A model generated the notes under the pieces. It was not told where the DNA came from and made no database searches. It worked only from the letters and a program-made list of their open reading frames with translations. Below are positions 10,312 through 18,515 of a stretch of 37,824 nucleotides of DNA, in pieces. Position numbers and translations under genes: made by a program. The DNA comes from Deltaproteobacteria bacterium (GTDB lineage: Bacteria > Desulfobacterota > Desulfobacteria > Desulfobacterales > JAABPS01): the NCBI GenBank assembly GCA_019309685.1, contig JAFDFT010000004.1, forward strand, positions 1 to 37,824. Reading direction: 5' to 3'. Each line of letters begins with the position of its first letter. Position 1 is the first letter of the stretch.

Positions 10312-10332
10312 ATTTATATATTGAAACAGCAT

Positions 10333-10734
10333 TTATCGTGAATCAGCCACCATCTTTTTCTCCTTTATTTCGAAAAGATTCCCCTCATAATCGCTAATAA
10401 ACAGGATAAAAGAATCATCTCTGGGGATCTTGTTGATCTTCAGGTTCATGGCTTCACATTCTTTGATAAAGGCTTCGCGGTCATCAACTTCCAGGCATGC
10501 ATGCCCGATCTTATGAACATCCAGGCCTTTATCATCACCGATAAACACCTCAAAGCGGATGTCATCATTTGCATAATTGACCATCTTCAATTCAATGCTG
10601 ACCCCAAAAATTTTTTCTATAAGCCCGCTTGGAAGAACCCTTGAATTGACTTTTTTTAATCCAAGAAGATTGCCATAAAACGTATCACTCTCTTCTTCTG
10701 AACTGCAAAAAACCGCGATGTGATTCAAAAACAT
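10333..10734 (-). CDS. VOC (glyoxalase/bleomycin-resistance) superfamily protein
   Basis: MFLNHIAVFCSSEEESDTFYGNLLGLKK...HKIGHACLEVDDREAFIKECEAMNLKINKIPRDDSFILFISDYEGNLFEIKEK. Confidence 0.75.
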   Translation of the reverse strand: MFLNHIAVFCSSEEESDTFYGNLLGLKKVNSRVLPSGLIEKIFGVSIELKMVNYANDDIRFEVFIGDDKGLDVHKIGHACLEVDDREAFIKECEAMNLKINKIPRDDSFILFISDYEGNLFEIKEKKMVADSR

Positions 10735-10772
10735 TCTTTCACCTTTTTTTCATATGATTCTGTATACAAAAA

Positions 10773-10919
10773 TTAGTGCACTTCCCTTTCACATTTCCTG
10801 CAGAGCATTTCTCCATTTATTTCTACAGGTTCGCCGCAACGTAAACATGGTTCATTGCCTTTTATATCTGAATCAGCGTTATCCGGTCTTATCATATTAT
10901 CTTTCTCATCTGTACTCAT
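10773..10919 (-). CDS. Small (48 aa) zinc-ribbon protein
   Basis: Below the ORF-track cutoff: MSTDEKDNMIRPDNADSDIKGNEPCLRCGEPVEINGEMLCRKCEREVH, with CxxC...CxxC spacing. Confidence 0.55.
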   Translation of the reverse strand: MSTDEKDNMIRPDNADSDIKGNEPCLRCGEPVEINGEMLCRKCEREVH

Positions 10920-11004
10920 CGCCAATCCTCCATGCTAAAATTATACATAACGAAGACCAAACCATAAAAGTTGATGAACATCAACTGTATCGTTAATTTT
11001 AAAT

Positions 11005-11291
11005 GCCTGATTTTGTACAAATTTAAGGTTTTCATATGCCCCGCAAGCGGGATTTCGCTTGCGCTCAACAAGCTGCATCTAAGGGTGAAGCCATAGTAAA
11101 ACTATTGCGAACCCTTAGTAACGAAGCATATGGAAGCCTCCGGTTCGCCCATCGGGTGAAAATAAATGAGAAAAAGAGGCTAATATTCTTTTTACTATAT
11201 GGGCAAATTGCTTCAATTTTAAAATATTATTTGAGCTATTGAATTGACTCGAAGAGAATAATTCTCATCAATTTTCATGCAAGATTCAGGC
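11005..11291. mobile_element. MITE-like element family 1, copy A
   Basis: GCCTGATTTTGTACAAATT...AATTTTCATGCAAGATTCAGGC ends; long near-identical blocks shared with copy B (GGTTTTCATATGCCCCGCAAgCGGGATTTCGCTTGCGCTCAACAAG; CATCTAAGGGTGAAGCCATAGT; CATATGGAAGCCTCCGGTTCGCCCATC). Confidence 0.8.
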
Positions 11292-11297
11292 ATTTAA

Positions 11298-13412
11298 TTA
11301 TCTTGAAAAAGTCGCCGGGTTCCCTCCATCCACAGGCAACGCTGCCCCGGTCGTAGGGGTAAGGTCACTTGCAAAAAATACCACCGCATTCCCCACATGT
11401 TCCGCAAGCACCCGTGTTTTTAAAAGATTTCGCTGCTGGTAATAATTCTGCAAGCCTTCAGGATCCAGCCCCCGGGACTTCATTCTATCAGGTCCTACAA
11501 CGCCCCATAGCTTTGAAGGTATCTTATCGTCTCCAAAAACAGCATCCGGATTAACCATGTTAACACGCACACCCATTTCGGCAAGTTCCAGTGCCGCGAT
11601 CTTTGAAATTTGATGCGCGCCCGCCTTTGACGCGCTATACGCTCCAAATGCAGCGCCAGGATCAAACACATTTTTTGAACTGATAACAATGATATTGCCG
11701 CCAGTCCCCTGCCTTCTAAAAACAGGAATAGCGGCTTTGATCACCGTATACGTTCCCTTAAGGTTCACGGCCATAACCTGGTCAAATTTTTGCGGGTCCA
11801 TGTCTTCGATTTTCGCCACATGAGCAACACCGGCATTTGGCACAACGATATCGATCCCACCTGTCTTTTGGCAAATCCTGTTAAATCCGTTTTGAACTGA
11901 TTTAAAATCAGTAACATCAAAAATTTCGCATTCCAACAAATTTTTATTGTATTTTTCCGTTAATATGGAATAAACAATTTCCAATCTCTTTTTATCAATA
12001 TCAGATATAACAACAACCGCACCCGCAGCCAAAAGCCTCTCTGCTACACCCGCCCCAATGGCACCGGCAGCCCCGGTAACAAGCGCAATCTGCCCTTGAA
12101 GCGGGAGTATGGCGGATTTCTTTAGTTTTTGCTGCTGAAGGCTCCAATATTCCATATCAAAGACATGTGAACGGGAAATAGGCTTATACTCACCAAAAGT
12201 CAGGGCTTTTCGTTTGGCCCTTATGGTATGCTCACCGATGTCTGCTGCAATGCGTGCATCCTTTCGGCTAAACCCAATTGCAATAAGGCCTGCCCCGAAA
12301 ACAAGAAAAAGTCTGGGATAAGGATCAAGACTCTCAAAATCAATATTCTTTGTTGTTTTCCGTGACTGGACGTACTGCCGGTAATCCTTTTTATACGCAT
12401 GGACCACCCTATGAACGAGTTGTTTTAAAGCAGCATCATCCGCCGGCATGGATGGAATATACGCCATCTCATTTTTTGTCCGGATGGCATGATCCGGTGT
12501 GAGTACCCCTGAACGGCAAATTTCTTTAGCTTCTTTAGAAAGAGAAGCTTCAATAAGATCCCGCCCATCTCTTATCTCTATGCAAAATTTTCTAAGCTTC
12601 CCTGTGTTTTTATCTTGACCATGCGCACACGTACCACGGATAACCTGCGCGGCCCGCTGAATAGCTGAAGGGCTTTTTTCTCGAGATATCCTGGCCCCAG
12701 ATGGTGTATAAAACAGTTTACTTTTAGTCTGTTCTTTTATATACGTCTCTGCTTTACTCACATAAGCAACCATATTCTTATAAGATGTTTCGGCACTATC
12801 AGCAAAAGTAAATATTCCATGATTCATCACTACAATAGCTTCAATATCCGGATTTTTTTTATATTGATTTATCATCGCCTTTGCCAAAGGAAGACCGGAC
12901 AGAATATAAGAAATGACGGGCACCTTATCCCCAAGCGCTTCTTTGACGATACGCTTCCCATTCTTTTGATTGGTAAGAATAAGAATGCTGTCAGCGTGCG
13001 TATGGTCAATATATGTATGGGGAAGAAAAATATGCAGCAAAGCTTCTACTGATGGATCCGGCGCCGAAGCATCAATTCGATGGATTCTCAGTTGGTTCTG
13101 CATCACTTCATCAGCAAGATCTTTTACATTCCTGAGTCTTCGCAGCGGTTCCATATTCAACCCAACGAATCCATCCGGCCCGATTGTTGACAGATCCATT
13201 CCGCTGCCTTTAACAAAAATAACGTCTTTCTTTTCTCCCAGAATATTTTTAGACATTAATTTCACGGAAGTATTTCCGCCACCATGAAGAACCAAATCGC
13301 TATTAGCACCTATCAGGCGGGATGTATAGATCCTTAATGCCAGTGCCCCTGGGAGAAAGGCATGCTTTTTTACGAATGCCTTTGCATCCTTTTTTTTAAA
13401 TAGATTTATCAT
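11298..13412 (-). CDS. Bifunctional class II (AraD/RhaD-type) aldolase / short-chain dehydrogenase
   Basis: N-terminus LVLHGGGNTSVKL, IDHTHADSILILT, VVMNHGIFTF; C-terminus ALVTGAAGAIGAGVAERLLAAGAVVVISD, VPNAGVAHVAKIEDMD, FGAYSASKAGAHQISKIAALELAEMGVRVNMVNPDAVF. Confidence 0.88.
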   Translation of the reverse strand: MINLFKKKDAKAFVKKHAFLPGALALRIYTSRLIGANSDLVLHGGGNTSVKLMSKNILGEKKDVIFVKGSGMDLSTIGPDGFVGLNMEPLRRLRNVKDLADEVMQNQLRIHRIDASAPDPSVEALLHIFLPHTYIDHTHADSILILTNQKNGKRIVKEALGDKVPVISYILSGLPLAKAMINQYKKNPDIEAIVVMNHGIFTFADSAETSYKNMVAYVSKAETYIKEQTKSKLFYTPSGARISREKSPSAIQRAAQVIRGTCAHGQDKNTGKLRKFCIEIRDGRDLIEASLSKEAKEICRSGVLTPDHAIRTKNEMAYIPSMPADDAALKQLVHRVVHAYKKDYRQYVQSRKTTKNIDFESLDPYPRLFLVFGAGLIAIGFSRKDARIAADIGEHTIRAKRKALTFGEYKPISRSHVFDMEYWSLQQQKLKKSAILPLQGQIALVTGAAGAIGAGVAERLLAAGAVVVISDIDKKRLEIVYSILTEKYNKNLLECEIFDVTDFKSVQNGFNRICQKTGGIDIVVPNAGVAHVAKIEDMDPQKFDQVMAVNLKGTYTVIKAAIPVFRRQGTGGNIIVISSKNVFDPGAAFGAYSASKAGAHQISKIAALELAEMGVRVNMVNPDAVFGDDKIPSKLWGVVGPDRMKSRGLDPEGLQNYYQQRNLLKTRVLAEHVGNAVVFFASDLTPTTGAALPVDGGNPATFSR

Positions 13413-13433
13413 TTAAAATTCTACGATTTCCCT

Positions 13434-13755
13434 CCTGAATTTTGCACGAATTGGAGGTTTTCATATGCCCCGCAAACGGGATTTCGCTTGCGCTCAACAA
13501 GGCGATACATCTAAGGGTGAAGCCATAGTGCACTATTACGAACCCTTAGAAACGCCGCATATGGAAGCCTCCGGTTCGCCCATCTTGTTAGAATATAGCT
13601 CTAAAAGCGAAAGCCAACGGGCGAAAATTGATGTGAAAATAGATAGATACTCCTTTTTTACCATATGGGTAAAATGCTTCAATGTAAAAATAATGCTGGA
13701 ACTATTATAATGACTTATTGAAAAAATTCTCATCAATTTTCATGCAAGATTCAGG
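13434..13755. mobile_element. MITE-like element family 1, copy B
   Basis: CCTGAATTTTGCACGAATTGG...ATTTTCATGCAAGATTCAGG ends; strong similarity to copy A; lies between two co-directional aldolase genes. Confidence 0.82.
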
Positions 13756-14539
13756 CCCCTGCTTCTTCCGCAAATATATCCTGTGCGTCTTTCACTGAAG
13801 CATCTTCATGTATAATTGACCGCAACGCCTTCATCATAGCCACCGGATGATCATGCTGCCATACGTTCCGGCCTAGGTTAAGGCCAATTGCGCCCTTTTG
13901 CATACCATCATGAACAAATTCAAAAACCTCCAGCTCAGTATCACACTTTGGCCCCCCTGCCATCACAATCGGCACAGGACATCCATTCACAACTTTATCG
14001 AGATTCTCGCACCAGTACGTTTTTACTACCTTTGCGCCAAATTCCGCGGCAATTCTACAGCATAAAGAAAGATACCTGGCGTCTCTTTTTTCCAGTTCCT
14101 TTCCCACGGCAGTGACGGCCATAACAGGAATTCCGTAATCTTCACATACATTTACCAGCTCTCCTAAATTCACAAGCGATTCATGTTCATAATCGCTTCC
14201 TATAAAAATGGACATCCCAACAGCTGCCACATTGAGACGGATGGCTTCTTCGATGGATGTTGTAATCGCTTCATTGGCAAGATCCTTTCCCACAACACTA
14301 GTACCGCCTGACATTCTCAAAATAAGCGGGGGACTGTTTGCGGGGTCCACGCACGCTCGCAAAACGCCACGTGTAACAAATAATCCATCCGCATAAGAAA
14401 CCAGCGGTTTAATGGTTTCACCGGGTTTTTCCAGCTTCCGGGTAGGCCCTTGAAAGTATCCATGGTCGATGGGTAAAAACATACAATGACCATCAGATTT
14501 TATGAGACGCGACAATCGATTTTTCATTCCCCAATCCAT
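13751..14539 (-). CDS. LsrF-like class I (DeoC/FbaB family) aldolase
   Basis: DWGMKNRLSRLI...CMFLPIDHGYFQGPTRKLEKP, VTRGVLRACVDP, AAEFGAKVVKTYWCENL (Schiff-base Lys region), CPVPIVMAGGPK, LGRNVWQHDHPVAMMKALRSIIHE. Confidence 0.85.
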   Translation of the reverse strand: MDWGMKNRLSRLIKSDGHCMFLPIDHGYFQGPTRKLEKPGETIKPLVSYADGLFVTRGVLRACVDPANSPPLILRMSGGTSVVGKDLANEAITTSIEEAIRLNVAAVGMSIFIGSDYEHESLVNLGELVNVCEDYGIPVMAVTAVGKELEKRDARYLSLCCRIAAEFGAKVVKTYWCENLDKVVNGCPVPIVMAGGPKCDTELEVFEFVHDGMQKGAIGLNLGRNVWQHDHPVAMMKALRSIIHEDASVKDAQDIFAEEAGA

Positions 14540-14704
14540 AAAAACCCTCCTTTATTCATCGATAGGTATTATAATTTATACGAAATCTCACTCAGCATGT
14601 TTGAGGCGTTCTTATAGCCAATAATTTCATCGCGAGAAAATGTCAATGATCCTAATATTGACTTATGTTGAATCTTACAATATACAAATTAGAAAAATCA
14701 ACTA

Positions 14705-15655
14705 TTGAAATTAATAGGATACAACATTGTGAAAAATCGATTCACATTTTTTATGTGCCTGGTTGGATTAATTGCAATCTATTCTTCCGTAGAGTGTGAA
14801 AAATTACCGGATCTTATTGAAAAAATTAATGGCGGAAGCATTAATTGGACAAAAGGAATTATTCAAGCCACCGGCATTAACATCCCTGACAATAGAGACT
14901 TTAATATACCACTAAATCGTCAGGAAGCATTAGCCGCGGCAACGCGTACAGCACTCGACGAGCTTTTGGATGTCGTAAAAACAATAAAAATTAATAGTGA
15001 AATAAAGGTAGACAGCCTCGGCACGAAGAACAAAGTCATCATAGAAAAAATAGGTCACATGGTCAAAGATGCCAAAATAATCGAGCAAAAATATCTAACA
15101 GACGGAAAAGTTGAAATTACAGTTCAAATGGCTTTACGTGGCGGATTTGCCCAGCTTGTGCTGCCGGAAGATATCAAACAGATCGATGATATCAAAGTGG
15201 TCAAGTCCTCACAGAAAAACGACCCATCCTCTTCACCAAAATCCGGACCTATATACCCAAAAGAAAAAAAGGATTTCTTTACAGGCTTGATAATCGATGC
15301 CACGGGGATGAATACTACCCCATCAATGGTTCCCGTCGTCCTGGACGAAAATGGCCGAAAGGTCTTTGGGCCGGCCTTTATGAGTCGTGAGTCCGCTGTT
15401 CAATATGGAACCAGCGAATATGAAAAAGAGATTCAAAGAGCAAAACAAAACCCAAGGGTTGGCGCCAATCCTTTAATAGTAAAGGGCTTACGAACCGAGG
15501 GGGCAGTACATACAAATATTATTATCAGCAATTCAGATGCGCTGATACTTCGAAGCAAACCCGAGCACCTGACCTTTTTGAAAAAATGCCGGGTAATCAT
15601 TGTCATCGATGAACTAAAAAAGCAAACCGCTAAAAATAACAATTTAAACGGCTAA
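14705..15655 (+). CDS. Secreted LPP20/FlgT-N-like protein of unknown function
   Basis: N-terminal hydrophobic signal; RQEALAAATRTALDELLDVVKTIKINSEIKVDSLGTKNKVIIEKIGHMVKDAKIIEQKYLTDGKVEITVQMALRGG resembles LPP20-like repeats; second half GLIIDATGMNTTPSMVPVVLDENGRKVFGPAF. Confidence 0.6.
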   Translation: MKLIGYNIVKNRFTFFMCLVGLIAIYSSVECEKLPDLIEKINGGSINWTKGIIQATGINIPDNRDFNIPLNRQEALAAATRTALDELLDVVKTIKINSEIKVDSLGTKNKVIIEKIGHMVKDAKIIEQKYLTDGKVEITVQMALRGGFAQLVLPEDIKQIDDIKVVKSSQKNDPSSSPKSGPIYPKEKKDFFTGLIIDATGMNTTPSMVPVVLDENGRKVFGPAFMSRESAVQYGTSEYEKEIQRAKQNPRVGANPLIVKGLRTEGAVHTNIIISNSDALILRSKPEHLTFLKKCRVIIVIDELKKQTAKNNNLNG

Positions 15656-15676
15656 CATTTTTTTAATTCGAGTCTT

Positions 15677-16846
15677 TTAAACACCTGCTTTTTCTTTAAT
15701 TTCCTCTGCTTTATTTGTTTTTTCCCAGGCAAATTCAGGTTCACTGCGTCCAAAATGACCGTATGCTGAGGTCTTTCGATATATCGGACGTAAAAGATCA
15801 AGATATTCAATGATGGCGGCAGGCCTCAGATCAAAAACATCTTTTACAATTTCTGTTGCACGGTTTTCCGGAATGGCACCGGTCCCCATAAGGTCTACCA
15901 TCACAGAAACAGGTTCCGCCACACCAATCGCGTAAGCAATCTGCACCTCACATTTTTTAGAAATACCGGATGCAACAATATTTTTTGCGATATGTCTTCC
16001 CATATATGACGCACTGCGATCCACCTTGGAAGGATCTTTGCCTGAGAAACATCCTCCGCCATGGCTCCCCTGACCACCATACGTATCAACAATAATTTTT
16101 CGCCCGGTAAGACCGCAGTCTCCCATGGGACCGCCAACAACAAATTTCCCTGTTGGATTGATGAAATAACGTGTGTCACCATCTGTCATGTCCTTGGGAA
16201 TAACTTTTTTTATCACTTCTTCAATCAGGCCCTCTTTTATTTCGTCATATGTAACATCCGGTTTATGCTGGGCGGATAAAACGACCGTATCTACCCGCTT
16301 TGGAGTGCCGTTTTCATACTCAATAGTTACTTGAGACTTCCCGTCAGGTCTTAAAAAATTAAGGGAATTGTTATTTCTGACGGTTGACAGCCGGTTAACG
16401 AGCTTATGCGCAAACATTATAGGCATGGGCATCAATTCAGGTGTTTCATCAGACGCAAATCCAAACATAAGACCCTGGTCACCCGCTCCCTGATCTTTGA
16501 ATAACCCTTCACCCACATTTACGCCCTGGGCTATATCCGGAGATTGATGGTCGATGCTTGTAATAACGGAACACGTCTGCCAATCAAAACCCATTTGAGA
16601 AGAATGATATCCTATATCTTTTATGGTGTCGCGAACGATCTGAGGCATATCCACGTAACACTCAGTCGTAATTTCCCCGGCAATAAAAGCAATGCCCGTG
16701 GTAACAAGGGTCTCACAGGCAACTCTGCATTTTTTGTCCTGTGCAATGATCGCATCCAGTATGGAATCAGATATGGCATCCGCTACTTTGTCAGGATGAC
16801 CTTCCGTAACAGATTCGGATGTGAATAAAAATTTTTGATCATTCAT
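15677..16846 (-). CDS. metK: S-adenosylmethionine synthase
   Basis: [76 protein letters not shown]. Confidence 0.97.
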   Translation of the reverse strand: MNDQKFLFTSESVTEGHPDKVADAISDSILDAIIAQDKKCRVACETLVTTGIAFIAGEITTECYVDMPQIVRDTIKDIGYHSSQMGFDWQTCSVITSIDHQSPDIAQGVNVGEGLFKDQGAGDQGLMFGFASDETPELMPMPIMFAHKLVNRLSTVRNNNSLNFLRPDGKSQVTIEYENGTPKRVDTVVLSAQHKPDVTYDEIKEGLIEEVIKKVIPKDMTDGDTRYFINPTGKFVVGGPMGDCGLTGRKIIVDTYGGQGSHGGGCFSGKDPSKVDRSASYMGRHIAKNIVASGISKKCEVQIAYAIGVAEPVSVMVDLMGTGAIPENRATEIVKDVFDLRPAAIIEYLDLLRPIYRKTSAYGHFGRSEPEFAWEKTNKAEEIKEKAGV

Positions 16847-16882
16847 AAATTTACTCCTTCACTTTATATATTTTTTATCTTT

Positions 16883-17728
16883 TTAATAATTTATTATCAT
16901 GTTGTCTATCAAACGCGTCTTTCCAACTTTGACAGCCAGGGCCATTACCACAGGGCTCTCTATTGTTTTGATATCTTCCAGCGTATCAGGATCACAGATC
17001 GAAATATAATCTATCTTGCTATCCTTATGGGAGTGTATCAATTTCTTCACTTCATTAATAATTCTATCCGAATCCAAAACACCTTCAGCACAAAGGTTTT
17101 GAGCCTTACTTAATGATTCAAAAAGGGAAAGCGCCGCGAGTCTCTCCTCCGGTTTAAGATAATTGTTCCGTGAACTCATGGCAAGCCCATCAGGCTCCCT
17201 GACAGTCGGCGCACCTACGATTTCAATATCGAAATTCAAATCACGGACCATCCTTTTTATTACCGCCAGCTGCTGATAATCTTTCTGTCCAAATATCGCG
17301 ACACTGGGTTTTACAATGTTAAAAAGCTTTGTTACCACCGTCGCGACACCCTGGAAAAATATCGGCCTTGAAATCCCGCAAAGATGCTTCGGAAGCTTTT
17401 CAAGGTTTACATACGTCTGGAATCCATTTTCATATAGACTTACTTTATCAGGGGTAAAAACCACATCCACATTTTCTTTACGGGCAAGTTCGAGATCTCT
17501 TTCCAAGTCTTTTGGATAAGAATCAAAATCCTCCCCTTCTCCGAATTGTGTGGGATTGACAAAGATACTGACCACCAGGACATCACCGCGCTTTCGCCCT
17601 TCCCTCATAAGCGAAAGATGCCCCTCATGTAAAAATCCCATAGTCGGTACAAAGGCAATCGATTTTTTCCGGGATATCAGGCGATTGGCATATGCCTGCA
17701 TCTCATTTGTTGTGGCAATTGTATGAAT
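16883..17728 (-). CDS. panC: Pantothenate synthetase; possible non-canonical ATT start at 17728 (ORF track starts at ATG 17701)
   Basis: FVPTMGFLHEGHLSLMREGRKRGDVLVVSIFVNPTQFGEGEDFDSYPKDLERDL, FGQKDYQQLAVIKRMVRDLN, DGLAMSSRNNYL. Upstream: AGGAGG-ATACTGCT-ATT CAT ACA ATT GCC ACA ACA AAT GAG ATG CAG. Confidence 0.93.
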   Translation of the reverse strand: MHTIATTNEMQAYANRLISRKKSIAFVPTMGFLHEGHLSLMREGRKRGDVLVVSIFVNPTQFGEGEDFDSYPKDLERDLELARKENVDVVFTPDKVSLYENGFQTYVNLEKLPKHLCGISRPIFFQGVATVVTKLFNIVKPSVAIFGQKDYQQLAVIKRMVRDLNFDIEIVGAPTVREPDGLAMSSRNNYLKPEERLAALSLFESLSKAQNLCAEGVLDSDRIINEVKKLIHSHKDSKIDYISICDPDTLEDIKTIESPVVMALAVKVGKTRLIDNMIINY

Positions 17729-17859
17729 AGCAGTATCCTCCTGAAAAGAGAGTTGCCGCTGTATTAAGACAATATAAAGAAAATGTCAATGTTAACTTAA
17801 AGTTAAGCGTTAACCTGAATTTACTAAAAGAAGAAACACGTTTTGCAAGAGGATAATAT

Positions 17860-17929
17860 CTGAATTTTGCCGGAACTATTATTATAACTCATCTAAAAAG
17901 ATTCTCATCAATTTTCATGCAAGATTCAG
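17860..17929. mobile_element. MITE family 1, copy C, internally deleted
   Basis: CTGAATTTTGC joined directly to CGGAACTATTATTATAACTCATCTAAAAAGATTCTCATCAATTTTCATGCAAGATTCAG, matching only the two ends of copy B. Confidence 0.75.
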
Positions 17930-18015
17930 ATAACAATCATTCAGCTACATAAATTTACGATTGAAAAGTACAAGGACAGGGTCGCTTTATAACTAAATAT
18001 AATGGGGAAAAAGAG

Positions 18016-18498
18016 TTATTTTTCCACCAGGTGCTGTATGTCAGGATGATCTTTTATCGCTCGCAAGAATTGCTCCGTCCTGATCTCCAACCTCTTTTTA
18101 ATAATTCTAAGCACCCTTTGGGTCATTCTATACCCCATGGATGGGTCTTTATCTAAAAGTCTTGTAAGCTCTATCCCATTTACAGAAAAAACCTCGCTCC
18201 TTTCTGCACAAACCGCGTCTGATGTATATGTAGTGCCTCCGAGCATGGCAGACCATCCAAATGCATATCCGGGTTTGACAGTCCCCATAGAAATAGTAAT
18301 TTTTTCAGAAATCCGCTGTTCAAGAAGTATCTTCCCCCTTCTTACCATGTAAAACCTTTCAGCGTTTTCACCTTCTCGAAAAACAACTTCACCTTCATCG
18401 AATTTGAGGGATTCAGTTATTGGCAAAAATTTATCAATCATGTCGTCTGTTAAAAATCCGAGAATTACAATCGCTTTAAGGTCTTTTATCGTCACCAT
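18016..18498 (-). CDS. Stand-alone cyclic-nucleotide-binding-fold protein without an obvious HTH (start taken at MVTIKDL)
   Basis: FDEGEVVFREGENAERFYMVRRGKILLEQ...ITISMGTVKPGYAFGWSAMLGGTTYTSDAVCAERSEVFSVNGIEL; ATG at 18498 preceded by AAGGAA; the longer ORF overlaps the upstream gene. Confidence 0.75.
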   Translation of the reverse strand: MVTIKDLKAIVILGFLTDDMIDKFLPITESLKFDEGEVVFREGENAERFYMVRRGKILLEQRISEKITISMGTVKPGYAFGWSAMLGGTTYTSDAVCAERSEVFSVNGIELTRLLDKDPSMGYRMTQRVLRIIKKRLEIRTEQFLRAIKDHPDIQHLVEK

Positions 18499-18515
18499 GA
18501 TAGATTCCTTTCGCC

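Noticed and set aside
11036-11242. 68-aa ORF MPRKRDFACAQQ... in element A, similar to the N-terminus of the 13465-13710 ORF
   Set aside because: It lies wholly inside the repeat; similarity ends where the elements diverge and coding potential looks poor. Better explained as incidental ORFs in conserved palindromic DNA.
13465-13710. 81-aa ORF in element B as a small conserved protein
   Set aside because: Same reason as 11036-11242; the two ORFs lose similarity through indels with no sign of frame preservation.
11298-14539. AI-2 (lsr) quorum-signal processing locus
   Set aside because: Only an LsrF-like aldolase is present; no LsrK, LsrR, LsrB/ACD or LsrG in the window.
15677-16883. SAM riboswitch upstream of metK
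   Set aside because: The upstream region I can read contains no recognisable SAM-I/SAM-II core; not supportable by eye.
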